Shown: positions 46,032 through 55,987, counted from the first letter of the stretch. The stretch: DNA of 64,000 bases from an uncultured Salinimicrobium sp. (GCA_946887075.1 CAMPKA010000011.1:29726-93725); one strand, 5' to 3'. The notes: generated from the letters alone by a model not told the origin. A program made the numbers and translations.

Positions 46032-46853
46032 TCAGTGTCTGATCCTGGTGAAATGCACCTTATCCTCAATGGCGTTGAGAATGAAGTTATCATCTAAACC
46101 ATTGACTATCCAGGTTTCGATTTTGGCCTTCTGGGTGATAGCCGCAGCGGAGACCTTGGATTTCATTCCCCCGGTACCATGACCTGACTTAGTCTCTGAA
46201 TCGACTTCCCGTGCCAGCTCCTTGAGATCATCCACGTGGGTAATGGTTTCTGGAGATTTGGCCGTGATGGAACCTTTTTTATAGACGCCATGGGTGTTGG
46301 TGGCGATGATAAAAAGGTCTACATCCAGAAGCGCAGCGGTTTGTGCCGCCAGATTGTCGTTATCCCCGAATTTGATCGCCTCGGTAGAAGAGGTGTCATT
46401 TTCATTTATGATGGGAATGTAATCGTTCTCCACCAGCACATTCACCGTATTGATGATGTTCTGCCTGGCATCCTCCCTGTCAAAGTCGTTCGGGGAGAGC
46501 AGACATTGGGATATTAGAAGGCCGAGCTCCCTGAAACTTTCCTGAAAGATGCGTATCAGGTGCGGCTGTCCGATTGACGCTAAGGCCTGTTTCACATCGA
46601 TGTTTTCCCCGCTGCGTTCCAGGTTAACAAACTGTTTGGCGACTGCCACAGCCCCTGAACTGATGATCACGAATTCATATTGATCCTTCAGCGCAGCGAT
46701 CTGGCGGCCAATGTCCTCGATCTTTCCGCGTGAAATGTGGTCGGTTTCCCTGGTCAGCGTGTTAGAACCCAGTTTCAGGAGGATTCTTTTCTTCTTTTTT
46801 GGAGTTTCCATTGCGATATTATTCTGTTGAAGTATTTTATCTAGTTTGTCCAT
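46032..46853 (-). CDS. proB: Glutamate 5-kinase without PUA domain
   Basis: Phosphorylates glutamate, the first step of proline synthesis. The amino acid kinase core has KLGSNTLTRE, ISSGAVAVAKQ, NENDTSST and FGDNDNLAA, and the C-terminal KSGHGTGGMKSKV. At 273 residues it stops after the kinase domain; the C-terminal PUA domain of the E. coli enzyme (367 residues) is absent. The first ATG overlaps proA by 17 bases; an internal ATG 14 codons in would also fit. Confidence 0.93.
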   Translation of the reverse strand: MDKLDKILQQNNIAMETPKKKKRILLKLGSNTLTRETDHISRGKIEDIGRQIAALKDQYEFVIISSGAVAVAKQFVNLERSGENIDVKQALASIGQPHLIRIFQESFRELGLLISQCLLSPNDFDREDARQNIINTVNVLVENDYIPIINENDTSSTEAIKFGDNDNLAAQTAALLDVDLFIIATNTHGVYKKGSITAKSPETITHVDDLKELAREVDSETKSGHGTGGMKSKVSAAAITQKAKIETWIVNGLDDNFILNAIEDKVHFTRIRH

Positions 46854-48033
46854 TTCCGTATATAAACCATTTATTCGTTACCAAATGCTGGAGCCCTATC
46901 GGCCCCCGCTGATGAAGTTTGTCCGTACTGATGGCAAGTTCTCCCCCGAGTCCGAGTTGGCCTCCGTCGGTAAAGCGCGTAGAAGCGTTATGATAAACCG
47001 CAGCGTTATCCACGTTTTCCATGAAATGTTCCGCTGCCTGGTCGTCCTTGGACACGATAGAGGCGGAATGGCCTCCGGAATATTTGTTGATTTTCTCAAT
47101 AGCCTTTTCCAGATCCTCCACCTCACTTACCAGTACCTTGTAGTCCAGGAATTCCTCGTACCACTGATCCTCGTTTTCCACCGGTTTGCTCCTGCTGAGG
47201 TGTTGGAGAGAGGGATCAGCCGAGATCTCGACATTATGAGCTGACAGGACTTCCTGCAGCTTTTCAAGGAATTCCTCCTTGCCTTTCATTTGAGCATGCA
47301 CCAGAACTTTATCTATCGCATTACAGGCGGATATTTTCCCGGTTTTTCCATTGAGGATGATATCCAATGCAGTCTGGGCGTCCGCTTCCTTGTCGACATA
47401 GACAAAATTGTTACCCCGACCGCTTACGATCACTTGTGCTGAGGAATTTTCCTTGACAAACTGGATCAGGCGTTCCCCTCCCCGGGGAACGATCAGATCG
47501 ACCGGGACCGTTGGATTTTTCAAAAAAGCTCTTGTCTCTTCCCTGTTGAACTGCAGATATTCCACCCAGTCGGTGGGAACTTGATTTTCCTCCAGGGCCC
47601 TGTGCCACAGCTCCACAATAGCCAGATTTGAATGCAGGGCTTCTTTTCCTCCTTTGAGGAGGATCTTGTTTCCGGATTTAAAGGCAATTCCGGCGGCTTC
47701 CACTGTGACATCAGGACGGGATTCGTAAATGATCATCACCGTTCCGAAGGCTGCAGTCCTGTTATATACCTTCATATTGTTTTCGTGCTGAAAACTAAAA
47801 AGTTCCACTCCCAGAGGATCGTCCTGGGAGGCCAGATGTTCCAGGGACTGGACCATTCCACGGATTTTAGCCTCGTCAACTTTCAGGCGGTCTTTCATGG
47901 CGAGGTCTTCCCCTGAATACTGCTCCAGGTCGACCTGGTTGGCTTTTAAAATTTCTTCCTTCTTCTTTGCTATTAGTTTTGCCATCGAGATCAAAACTGC
48001 GTTCCTTTCTTCAATGGTTAGCTGCGTGTTCAT
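46837..48033 (-). CDS. proA: Gamma-glutamyl phosphate reductase
   Basis: Reduces gamma-glutamyl phosphate to glutamate semialdehyde with NADPH, the second step of proline synthesis; its substrate is unstable and is made by the next gene, proB. The 398-residue aldehyde dehydrogenase-fold protein has the substrate segment IPRGGER-like VPRGGERLIQ, the catalytic Cys in KISACNA, and a C-terminal TRFTDGGQLGLGGELAIST. proA precedes proB here, the reverse of the E. coli order. proC is not in the window. Confidence 0.95.
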   Translation of the reverse strand: MNTQLTIEERNAVLISMAKLIAKKKEEILKANQVDLEQYSGEDLAMKDRLKVDEAKIRGMVQSLEHLASQDDPLGVELFSFQHENNMKVYNRTAAFGTVMIIYESRPDVTVEAAGIAFKSGNKILLKGGKEALHSNLAIVELWHRALEENQVPTDWVEYLQFNREETRAFLKNPTVPVDLIVPRGGERLIQFVKENSSAQVIVSGRGNNFVYVDKEADAQTALDIILNGKTGKISACNAIDKVLVHAQMKGKEEFLEKLQEVLSAHNVEISADPSLQHLSRSKPVENEDQWYEEFLDYKVLVSEVEDLEKAIEKINKYSGGHSASIVSKDDQAAEHFMENVDNAAVYHNASTRFTDGGQLGLGGELAISTDKLHQRGPIGLQHLVTNKWFIYGNGQTR

Positions 48034-48098
48034 TCTTTGGTTTTTAATTAATGAATCAATTTCAGCCTATAGGGTTCAAACACTCTGCCAGAGTCCGG

Positions 48099-48130
48099 AA
48101 AAAAACAAAAACCTCCGGAAAAGTGGAGGT
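48099..48130 (-). terminator. Terminator of the efflux operon
   Basis: On the minus strand ACCTCC/GGAGGT (6 bp, 8-base loop) is followed by a T-rich run (TTTTGTTTTTTT). It lies 27 bases after the RND stop codon. Confidence 0.7.
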
Positions 48131-48157
48131 CTTTAGATGAACTGGACCGGGATCGAT

Positions 48158-51100
48158 CTAAGCAACACGTCTTTCCCTGATGCGGATTCTTGCCCGGTTG
48201 ACCAGGTAGAGCATGGCCGGCACCACTACCAGTGTAAGGAAGGTTGCGAAGGTTAGTCCAAAGATGACTGTCCACGCCAGAGGCCCCCAGAAAATCACGT
48301 TATCTCCCCCGACATAGATTTGAGGGTCGTAATCTGTGAAGAGTGAAAAAAAGTCAATATTCAGGCCAACAGCCAGTGGAATAAGGCCCAATACTGTCGT
48401 TATGGCAGTCAGCAGGACAGGGCGCAACCTGCTTTTTCCTCCTGCGACCGTGAGCCTGAAGTAATCTTCGCGGGATAGAAGGTCCCTGTCGCCCAGACCC
48501 AGTTCCTCTTTTCTCCGGTCGATGAGAATTTGGGTATAGTCCACAAGGACAATGGCGTTGTTCACCACAATCCCTGCAAGGGAAATGATACCCATCATGG
48601 TCATGATGATCACAAAATCAAGATGAAATATTACCAGTCCAAGGAACACTCCAGCCAGAGACAGGACCACCGCTGAAAGTATGATCACCGGTTTGGAGAG
48701 GGAGTTGAACTGAGCGACCAGGATCAGCAGGATTCCGCCAATGGCGATCAGGAGGGCCTTGAGGAGGAAGGCCATATTCTCCTGCTGCTTTTCCTGTTCG
48801 CCTGTGAATTCCAGGCTGATCCCTTCCGGAAGTTCGTAAGTGATCAGTTCCCGCTCCAGCTGTTCTACTATGGCATTGCCGTTATAGCCTTCGAGCACAT
48901 TGGAGTACACGGTGATTACCCTGTTCAGATTCTTCCGTTTGATAGAACTGAAGGCAGAATTGAGGTCCTTGTGAGTCACTGATGATATCGGGACCTGCAC
49001 GATATCTCCTGTCGATTGATCCTTAAAGGTGATCGGTTGGTTGAACAGGGCGTTCTCATTGTACCTGAAGTCCTCTTTAAACCTGACGATGATGGGATAG
49101 TCCTCGTCACCTTCCTTAAAAGTGGAGATCTCTTCTCCATAGATGGCGCGACGAAGTGTCTGACCGACCGCGGCCGTGGATATACCCAACTGCCCTGCCC
49201 TGACCCGATCCACCGTTACATTGAGCTCTGGTTTGGAACGGTTCACGTCGATCTGGAGTTTTTCGATTCCCGGGATATTCAGTTCGTCGATATACTCTCG
49301 TAACTCTTCCGCCTCCACCAGCATCTTCTCATAATCCTCTCCTTTGAGCTCGATATTGATCGGATATCCTGTTGGAGGACCGGCTGCGTCCTTTTCCACA
49401 ATGACGGTAGCACCTGCGATTCCCTGAACTGCCTGTCGCACCTCATTCAACACGTGGCTGCTTTCCACTCCCCTGCGTTTCTTGAATTCCCGCATGGTAA
49501 GAGTGACTTTGCCCTTATGCGGCATCTCGTTTTGCTGCCCCCCGTCGGTCTGCGGATTTCCTGCCCCTTCGCCGACTTGAGAAATAGCGGATTCCACCAT
49601 AAAATTATACCCGTCCTCATCCTCGTATTTCTCAATCACTTCAAAAATCCGTGCTTCGATTTTTTTGGTCAGGGCGTTTGTCTTCCGAATGTCGGTTCCC
49701 TCCGGATATTCAATGTAGGTGATGATCTGGTTGGGCTGATTTTCCGGAAAGAAAAGGACCCTGGGCTGGATGATTCCGACCAGCACAAATGAGAGGATCA
49801 GCAGAATGGTGGTACCCCCTATCACGATATAAGCGTTCCTTTTCTGAAGGGCGCGTTTGAGCCAATGCGCATATCTGTTTTCCAGTCTTTTCAAAGCGCG
49901 GAACTGGAAGAAATTGATCCAGGAATGAAGGAAGTACTTATACGCCCAGAGCAGAATGGCAAGCAGCAGCAGCAGATTTCCGGCAGCCCTGAATAGCCCG
50001 AGGTCAAGAATAAATCCTCCCGTCAGGAGTAGTACTCCAATTCCTGCCAGTATGGCGCTCAGACGGATCAGCTTCTTTTTTCTGAGATCTTTTTCTTCGG
50101 TCTTCATGAATTCCGAGGTAAGCATGGAATTGATTACCAGGGCCACAAAAAGGGAAGATGCCAGAACAATAGAGAGCGTGATCGGAAAAAAGATCATGAA
50201 TTTTCCAATGGTTCCCGGCCAGAGGCCTAACGGGAAAAAGGCCATGAGGGTTGTTGCAGTTGAGGCGATAATCGGCCAGGCGATTTCGCCGACGCCTTGT
50301 TTGGCTGCTTTCAATCTCGGCATTCCCTGGTCCATCAGACTGTAGACATTCTCGACCACAACTATTCCATTGTCCACCAGCATTCCAAGGCCCATCACCA
50401 GTGCGAAAAGCACCATGGTATTGAGGGTGAATCCGATACTGGAAAGAATGATGAAAGACAGGAACATCGAAAGGGGAATGGCAAAACCGACAAAAAGTGC
50501 ATTTCTAAAGCCGAGGAAGAACATCAGGACCAGAACGACGAGAATGACTCCGAAAATGATGTTATTGACCAGGTCGTCCACCATACTTTGAGTTCTGGTG
50601 GATTGATCATTGGAGTAGGAGATCTCCAGGTCTCCTGGAAGAAATGTCTCCTGTTCCTGGACTACAATTTCTTTGATATCCTCGATAGCCTCGATCATGT
50701 TTGTTCCACTGCGCTTTTTGATATCGAGCATCACTACCGGGTCCCCCCATTCCCGAGCATAGGTTGTTGCCTCCTGCTCCTGAAAATTGATCTCCGCTAT
50801 ATCCCTTAGAAACACGACCCCACCTTCTCTTTTGACGATGACATTCTTGAGCTCAGCGGGATTGCTGATCTCTCCTACGATCCTGATGTTTTTCTCGATT
50901 CCCCCGGAAAGAACATTCCCTCCGGAAATCGTCTGGTTCTCCATGCTCACAGCGCTGATAATATCCCCGAAACTGACCTGGGAGGCTGCCATTTTGTGGG
51001 CATCAACTGCGATCTCCACTTCCTTCTCCTCTGCGCCACGGATAGCCGCTTCCTTGATCTGTGGCAGTAATTCGATCCGATCCTGCAGGTGCTCTGCATA

Positions 51101-51601
51101 TTCCTTGAGCCGCTGCACTGGATAATCTCCGGTTAGGTTCACATTGAGGATGGGCATTTCCTCAGAAAGGTTCAGATCAAAAACGGTTGGTTCCACCTTG
51201 GCTCCATTGTCCAGGGTTGGCCAGGTGGTCGCGGATTTTTGAAGATCCACTTTGTCCTTGATCTTTTGTCTGGCTACATCCACTGCGATATCCTCATCGA
51301 ATTCCACGATGATCAGAGAGTAATCTTGCAACGTGGTGGAGGTTATTTCCCTTACCCCCCCGATATTATTGAATTCCTCTTCAAGGGGTTCTGTGATGAA
51401 TTTCTCGACATCCTGCGCCGAGTTTCCTGGGTTAACCGTCGAGACATAGATCTTGGTCTCGATCACCTCGGGAAAAGATTCCCTGGGCATGCTGTAATAG
51501 GACATCAGGCCCCCAACTGTTATAATAGCCAGGATGACATAGACGGTCATCCTGTTGTCAATGGCCCAGGAGGAAAGTTTAAATTCGTATTTTAATTTCA
51601 T
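48158..51601 (-). CDS. RND efflux pump inner-membrane permease
   Basis: An 1147-residue proton-driven exporter of the HAE/AcrB type: 12 membrane helices, two large periplasmic loops, and the N-terminal PRESFPEVIETKIYVSTVNPG. The helix-4 proton relay reads GMLVDNGIVVVEN: one of the two Asp residues of AcrB (Asp407-Asp408) is Asn, while the other and the following E-N are kept. About 100 extra residues in the middle (LRKKKLIRLSAILAG..., IPHYHILHS-like region) include two added hydrophobic segments. The substrate cannot be predicted. It forms an operon with the adaptor and TolC genes. Confidence 0.93.
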   Translation of the reverse strand: MKLKYEFKLSSWAIDNRMTVYVILAIITVGGLMSYYSMPRESFPEVIETKIYVSTVNPGNSAQDVEKFITEPLEEEFNNIGGVREITSTTLQDYSLIIVEFDEDIAVDVARQKIKDKVDLQKSATTWPTLDNGAKVEPTVFDLNLSEEMPILNVNLTGDYPVQRLKEYAEHLQDRIELLPQIKEAAIRGAEEKEVEIAVDAHKMAASQVSFGDIISAVSMENQTISGGNVLSGGIEKNIRIVGEISNPAELKNVIVKREGGVVFLRDIAEINFQEQEATTYAREWGDPVVMLDIKKRSGTNMIEAIEDIKEIVVQEQETFLPGDLEISYSNDQSTRTQSMVDDLVNNIIFGVILVVLVLMFFLGFRNALFVGFAIPLSMFLSFIILSSIGFTLNTMVLFALVMGLGMLVDNGIVVVENVYSLMDQGMPRLKAAKQGVGEIAWPIIASTATTLMAFFPLGLWPGTIGKFMIFFPITLSIVLASSLFVALVINSMLTSEFMKTEEKDLRKKKLIRLSAILAGIGVLLLTGGFILDLGLFRAAGNLLLLLAILLWAYKYFLHSWINFFQFRALKRLENRYAHWLKRALQKRNAYIVIGGTTILLILSFVLVGIIQPRVLFFPENQPNQIITYIEYPEGTDIRKTNALTKKIEARIFEVIEKYEDEDGYNFMVESAISQVGEGAGNPQTDGGQQNEMPHKGKVTLTMREFKKRRGVESSHVLNEVRQAVQGIAGATVIVEKDAAGPPTGYPINIELKGEDYEKMLVEAEELREYIDELNIPGIEKLQIDVNRSKPELNVTVDRVRAGQLGISTAAVGQTLRRAIYGEEISTFKEGDEDYPIIVRFKEDFRYNENALFNQPITFKDQSTGDIVQVPISSVTHKDLNSAFSSIKRKNLNRVITVYSNVLEGYNGNAIVEQLERELITYELPEGISLEFTGEQEKQQENMAFLLKALLIAIGGILLILVAQFNSLSKPVIILSAVVLSLAGVFLGLVIFHLDFVIIMTMMGIISLAGIVVNNAIVLVDYTQILIDRRKEELGLGDRDLLSREDYFRLTVAGGKSRLRPVLLTAITTVLGLIPLAVGLNIDFFSLFTDYDPQIYVGGDNVIFWGPLAWTVIFGLTFATFLTLVVVPAMLYLVNRARIRIRERRVA

Positions 51602-51610
51602 GTCCTAATG

Positions 51611-52774
51611 CTATAGTTCGATCTGAACAGATTCTCCCTCCCTGAGATTGCGGGTACCATCGGTAATCAGCATATCTCCAGGTTCAAGTCCTTCGACCAC
51701 CTCCGTCCTTCCATCATAGGAAAGTCCTGTAATGATTTTTTGTTTTTGCGCAATTCCGGTGCTGTCGGTCTTTTTCTCCAGGAGATAAACCACGTTTTCT
51801 CCTGCGGCGTTCCTCTGGATGCTGTTGTCGGGAATAATGATGGCAGCCGGTGCGGAATAGTCCTTAACCCTGATGTTGGCGATGAGATTCGGCTTGACCT
51901 CTTTCTGTCCATCCGGAACAGGGATTTTGATCTCGAAGGTACGATTGTCGGGATCGATGAAATTCCCGATCTGGCTGATCTGGCTTTCGAAAGCCGTACC
52001 AGTGGCCTGTATTTCCACTGCCACTTCAGTTCCTTCCGAGATTGATCCCAGGTGATTTTCGGGGACGGCCGCAGTGATATACATGTCAGAGAGATTGATC
52101 AACCGGAACAAGGGAGTCTGTCCAGGGACGACCACTTGCCCCTGATCGGTCAGTATCTCATCAATGATTCCGGAAAATGGGGCGCGCACCACGGTTTTGC
52201 CAAGTTGGGCCTCCATCTGTTCTACCGAGCTCTGGACGGCCTCATAGTTGGTCTTGGCCTCCAAAAACTGGATCTCACTTCCGATGTTCTGCTCCCAAAG
52301 TCGTTTCTGACGCTCAAAGGTGGTTTTGGCCAGAGCTGCACGTGTCTTGATCTGGGCGAGTTGATTTTTGAGGCCGCCATCATCGATCCGCGCCAGAACC
52401 GATCCTTTTCTAACCCGCTGCCCTTCCTCAACACTGACGTCCACAAGAACTCCCGAATACTCGGGATAAATGGTTATGTTTTCATCTGTCTCTACATCCC
52501 CCGGGAGCTGGAAGAAGTGCTCGAATAAGGTATCCTGCACTTCGAGAGTCTTGACCAAAGGAAGGTCATGCTCAGGGTCCAGTTTTCGAATTGCGGCGTC
52601 CAGGCGGGCAATTTTGGCACTAAGATCATTCTGAATAGCGCCGAGCTCCGCTTTTTTCTCTCGGATCTCAGTAATGTCACCATCTTCGATGATGGTATCA
52701 ATATCCTTTTCAGGCCCGCCACAGGAAAGCAGCAGACCGAGGAAAGCAGTTAATAAAAAGGTTTTTTTCTTCAT
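51611..52774 (-). CDS. RND efflux periplasmic adaptor, lipoprotein
   Basis: A 387-residue membrane fusion protein anchored by a lipobox (LLLSC, Cys18). The biotinyl-lipoyl-like hairpin part has VDVSVEEGQRVRKGSVLARIDDGGL, a coiled coil (about 135-185) follows, then the beta-barrel region IDEILTDQGQVVVPGQTPLFRLINLSD. It links the RND pump to the TolC channel. It lies 9 bases upstream of the RND gene and 14 after the TolC stop. Confidence 0.93.
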   Translation of the reverse strand: MKKKTFLLTAFLGLLLSCGGPEKDIDTIIEDGDITEIREKKAELGAIQNDLSAKIARLDAAIRKLDPEHDLPLVKTLEVQDTLFEHFFQLPGDVETDENITIYPEYSGVLVDVSVEEGQRVRKGSVLARIDDGGLKNQLAQIKTRAALAKTTFERQKRLWEQNIGSEIQFLEAKTNYEAVQSSVEQMEAQLGKTVVRAPFSGIIDEILTDQGQVVVPGQTPLFRLINLSDMYITAAVPENHLGSISEGTEVAVEIQATGTAFESQISQIGNFIDPDNRTFEIKIPVPDGQKEVKPNLIANIRVKDYSAPAAIIIPDNSIQRNAAGENVVYLLEKKTDSTGIAQKQKIITGLSYDGRTEVVEGLEPGDMLITDGTRNLREGESVQIEL

Positions 52775-52788
52775 GATCAGAATCGGAT

Positions 52789-54153
52789 TCAGTTGTTTGT
52801 ATGATAGGTCTCGGTGCTGAGAATGGTCTCAAGGGCGACTTTGGATTTAATTACCTCCAGCATTGCCTGCAGTACATTCTGCTGAGCAGTATACAGCTGG
52901 CGCTGTGCTTCGCTGAGTTCAAAGCTGCTCGCAAGGCCCTCGTAAAATTTGATCTGGTTTTTTTGCTCAATTCTCTCCGCCAGTTCGAGACTTTCCTGTT
53001 GGGTCTGGAGATTTTCAAGGCTGAACCGGTAATCTGCCCGCGCCGTTTCGACGGCAAGTCTGACTTCATTTCGCACGCGCTCAAGATCAACCAGCGCCTG
53101 CCTGTATTCCAGCTGTTTCTGATTCGTACGGGAATTTCGCATCCCGCTGCTGAAGATGGGAATGCGCATGTTTATACCCAGAATGGACTGGTTATAGAAT
53201 TTCTGCTGTTCTTTAAAAAAGGTGAACGAATCGCTGTAGCCGTTTATCCCATAGTTCAGAAATCCGGAGATGGTTGGCAGGGCCTTGGCCTTTTCGAGTT
53301 TTACGAATATCGCAGCGGCCTCTGCTGATATGGCAGCTATTCGTACATCGATGTTCTCTTCAAGACTAATCTTCTGGTCCAGCAACCCGGGCTGGTAAAA
53401 TTCCAGGACCAGATCATCAAGGTCCTCGGTCAGGATGACTGGTTTTTCCACGGGGAGACCCATGGCCATATTGAGAAGCTGGTAGGAAATGTCGAGCATA
53501 CGAAGACTTCGGCTCAGGCTGTTCTCCAGACCAAGCCTGGTGACCGTAAGCTGTTCCACATCCTCAAGCTCGGCCAGACCATTTTCATAGATCTTCCTGG
53601 TATCGCTCAGGTTCTGTTGCAGGTTTTTCAGGTTTTTTGACAGGATAGCCACATGTTCTTCTGCAAGCAAAACGTTTCCGTAGGCATTGATAACGGCCTT
53701 TCGTACCTCCAGATCCGTCTTGACTTTGGCATTTTTGGAAATCTGAAGGAGCGTTCTTGCTGACTGAACCCCAACGATGTAGGACCCATCAAAAAGAAGT
53801 TGTGACCAGGTGGCGGTTCCTGAGAGGTTCTGCTGGGTTCCGAAGCGCACCGGGACGAAGGTACCGGGATCCCCGCCAGCGATTTCCCCGGGGATCAGCG
53901 TGACTGGCTGCTTCAGGAAATTTTGATAATCAACATCTGCATTGATTTGCGGGAGTCCCTGGGAAATGATTTCCCATTTCTGGGAGAGCGCTTTTTCTAC
54001 TTCCAGGGCAGCTTTCTCAGTGGAGAAGTTCTGGTCGAGACCTATTTCTATGGCTTCTTCCAGGGAGAGTTCGATCGGATCAGCAGACGGGGAGGTCTGG
54101 GCATACGTGGAACCTGCCAACGCCGATATCAAGACAAAACAGAGGTTTTTCAT
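52789..54153 (-). CDS. TolC-family outer-membrane channel
   Basis: A 454-residue outer-membrane efflux protein. The signal peptide (1-18, ending TYA) is followed by two repeats of long helices and short strands typical of TolC: LEEAIEIGLDQNFSTEKAALEVEKA in the first half, DYRFSLENLQTQQESLELAERIEQK in the second. Its start overlaps the end of the TetR gene by 4 bases, so the repressor and the pump are co-transcribed. Confidence 0.93.
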   Translation of the reverse strand: MKNLCFVLISALAGSTYAQTSPSADPIELSLEEAIEIGLDQNFSTEKAALEVEKALSQKWEIISQGLPQINADVDYQNFLKQPVTLIPGEIAGGDPGTFVPVRFGTQQNLSGTATWSQLLFDGSYIVGVQSARTLLQISKNAKVKTDLEVRKAVINAYGNVLLAEEHVAILSKNLKNLQQNLSDTRKIYENGLAELEDVEQLTVTRLGLENSLSRSLRMLDISYQLLNMAMGLPVEKPVILTEDLDDLVLEFYQPGLLDQKISLEENIDVRIAAISAEAAAIFVKLEKAKALPTISGFLNYGINGYSDSFTFFKEQQKFYNQSILGINMRIPIFSSGMRNSRTNQKQLEYRQALVDLERVRNEVRLAVETARADYRFSLENLQTQQESLELAERIEQKNQIKFYEGLASSFELSEAQRQLYTAQQNVLQAMLEVIKSKVALETILSTETYHTNN

Positions 54154-54752
54154 GGAGTTGCTTTTAGTCTTTTCTGTAGTGATTTCAGACCCTGTGGGGT
54201 GATAATGGCTCGGAAATGGTATTCGAGGTGTTTCTCCATCAGTTCATCTATGGCATAACGATCTTCAGAAAAAAGATCGCGATCCTTGATCCCGATAATC
54301 CCGATAAAGTAGATCCGGCTGATAAAATCAATATCCAGTTCCCTGCGATAGAGCCCGGCCATAATCCCCCTATTCAGATTCTTTTCGATAAGATCCTGCA
54401 TGAGCTCCAGTTGTTTTTTTCTCAGCATTGCGGAAATCTTGGGATAATATTTCTTCAGCTGGTACTGCGGGGAAGTTTTCTGGTTGTTGAGCTGGGCCAG
54501 GACGAAATCCTTGATCGCATAGAGCTCGTCGATGGGATCCTGCTGCTGCAGTTTAATTTCGGAGACTCCTGCTGAAATCTGATCAAAGACATGAAAGGCG
54601 GTGGCCTTGACAAGTTCAGCCTTTCGAGGAAAATGGGTATAGAGGGTTTTTTTGGAGATGCCCAGGGAAGAGGCAATATCATCCATGGTAACGCTCTTCA
54701 CACCAAGGGAAAGAAATAGTTCAGCGGTTTTCCTAAGGATCTGCTCTTTCAA
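54150..54752 (-). CDS. TetR/AcrR-family regulator of the efflux operon
   Basis: A 200-residue regulator. The helix-turn-helix is VTMDDIASSLGISKKTLYTHF, then a ligand-binding domain of about 140 helical residues. It is the first gene of the TolC-adaptor-RND operon and probably represses it until a pump substrate binds. The frame runs open to an ATG at 54947, but that would place the promoter inside the gene and overlap the divergent prenyl synthase; the TTG at 54752, 19 bases after the -7 element, gives the normal TetR N-terminus. Confidence 0.87.
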   Translation of the reverse strand: MKEQILRKTAELFLSLGVKSVTMDDIASSLGISKKTLYTHFPRKAELVKATAFHVFDQISAGVSEIKLQQQDPIDELYAIKDFVLAQLNNQKTSPQYQLKKYYPKISAMLRKKQLELMQDLIEKNLNRGIMAGLYRRELDIDFISRIYFIGIIGIKDRDLFSEDRYAIDELMEKHLEYHFRAIITPQGLKSLQKRLKATP

Positions 54753-54771
54753 GGCTTTAAATTTTCCGGCG

Positions 54772-54801
54772 CAAAGATAAGAAAGGAAACTTTTACCACA
54801 A
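54772..54801 (-). promoter_or_regulatory. Promoter of the efflux operon
   Basis: On the minus strand TTG (54799-54801) and TATCTTTG (54772-54779) are 19 bases apart, the best promoter match in the window. The implied leader is about 13-15 bases. Confidence 0.7.
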
Positions 54802-54895
54802 TGAAAGTTTCCATCGTTTTCCTGTTGGTTTTTTGCCTGTGGAAAAATCGCATTTCGTAACCGAAGTGCTATTTTAGCGCCAAAATCATCCGGTG

Positions 54896-55864
54896 ATGTT
54901 TGAAACAAAGGAATACAAGAAGGAATTTGAGAGCCATCTGGCTGCAAAGTTGCAGGCGCGTGAACCGCAGACGCTCTATCGGCCGGTTCAGTACATTCTT
55001 GAGCTTCAGGCCAAGCGAATTCGCCCCATCCTGGTGATGCTCTCTACAGAGGTATTCGGCGGGAACCGGAAGGAAGCCCTGGATGCAGCTGTTGCAGTTG
55101 AGATCTTTCACAATTTCTCGCTGGTTCATGATGATATCATGGATGATGCTCCTTTGCGGAGAGGGCAGAAAACCGTTCATGAGAAATGGGATATCAATAC
55201 CGGGATCTTGTCGGGAGATGTGATGCTGGTGATGGCATATCAGCTCCTGGAACCTTACCAAGGTGAGACTTTTAGGGCGCTGTTCAAGGTCTTTTCTGAA
55301 ACTGCGGTTCAGGTTTGTGAAGGACAGCAGTACGACATTGATTTTGAGACAAAGGATGATGTCAGCGTTGCCGAATATCTCCGGATGATCGAGTATAAAA
55401 CCGCGGTCCTGGTGGGCGCGTCCTTACAAATGGGAGCCATTGTTGCCGGCACCAGTGATCGCAATAAAAAGGCGATCTACGATTTCGGGCGGTTGCTCGG
55501 TATCGCATTTCAACTTCAGGATGATTACCTCGATGTCTTTGGAGATCCCAGGGCCTTCGGCAAACAGATTGGTGGGGACATCATCGAAAACAAGAAGACA
55601 TTTCTTTACCTTTCTGCCCTAAACGAGGCAAGAGAAGGAAGGCTGCTGGAGCATCTGTATTCCATCAATCCCCCGGATTCCTCAGCAAAGATCGAGACCG
55701 TCAAAACGCTTTTTCAGAGCAGTGGCGCAGCTGACCTGACCAGACAGGAAATCGAACGGTATACTCAGGAGGCGTTTCGGGTTCTGGATCAACTCGAGGT
55801 TTCTGATGAAAAGAAACTTCTTCTCCGGAAATTTGGAGAGAACCTCATGGACCGCCAGGTCTGA
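54896..55864 (+). CDS. Polyprenyl (short-chain) diphosphate synthase
   Basis: A 322-residue trans-isoprenyl diphosphate synthase. The first aspartate motif is DDIMDD (79-84, no two-residue insertion), with Arg-Arg at 88-89, and the second is QDDYLDVFGD. Phe five residues before the first motif suggests a short product (farnesyl or geranylgeranyl), but chain length is not certain. The protein supplies precursors for quinones, carotenoids or undecaprenyl lipids. The frame includes a GTG one codon earlier; I start at the ATG. It is divergent from the TetR gene. Confidence 0.92.
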   Translation: MFETKEYKKEFESHLAAKLQAREPQTLYRPVQYILELQAKRIRPILVMLSTEVFGGNRKEALDAAVAVEIFHNFSLVHDDIMDDAPLRRGQKTVHEKWDINTGILSGDVMLVMAYQLLEPYQGETFRALFKVFSETAVQVCEGQQYDIDFETKDDVSVAEYLRMIEYKTAVLVGASLQMGAIVAGTSDRNKKAIYDFGRLLGIAFQLQDDYLDVFGDPRAFGKQIGGDIIENKKTFLYLSALNEAREGRLLEHLYSINPPDSSAKIETVKTLFQSSGAADLTRQEIERYTQEAFRVLDQLEVSDEKKLLLRKFGENLMDRQV

Positions 55865-55987
55865 TCCGACCTCCGACAAATGGCGGGTAGCGCCGAGTAT
55901 TTGATTTGTTCTAGTGCCTACCTGTTAAAACTTATTACACTATTTGGGAAATATATCGCCATCCCAATCGATCATTTTTAAAAATTG

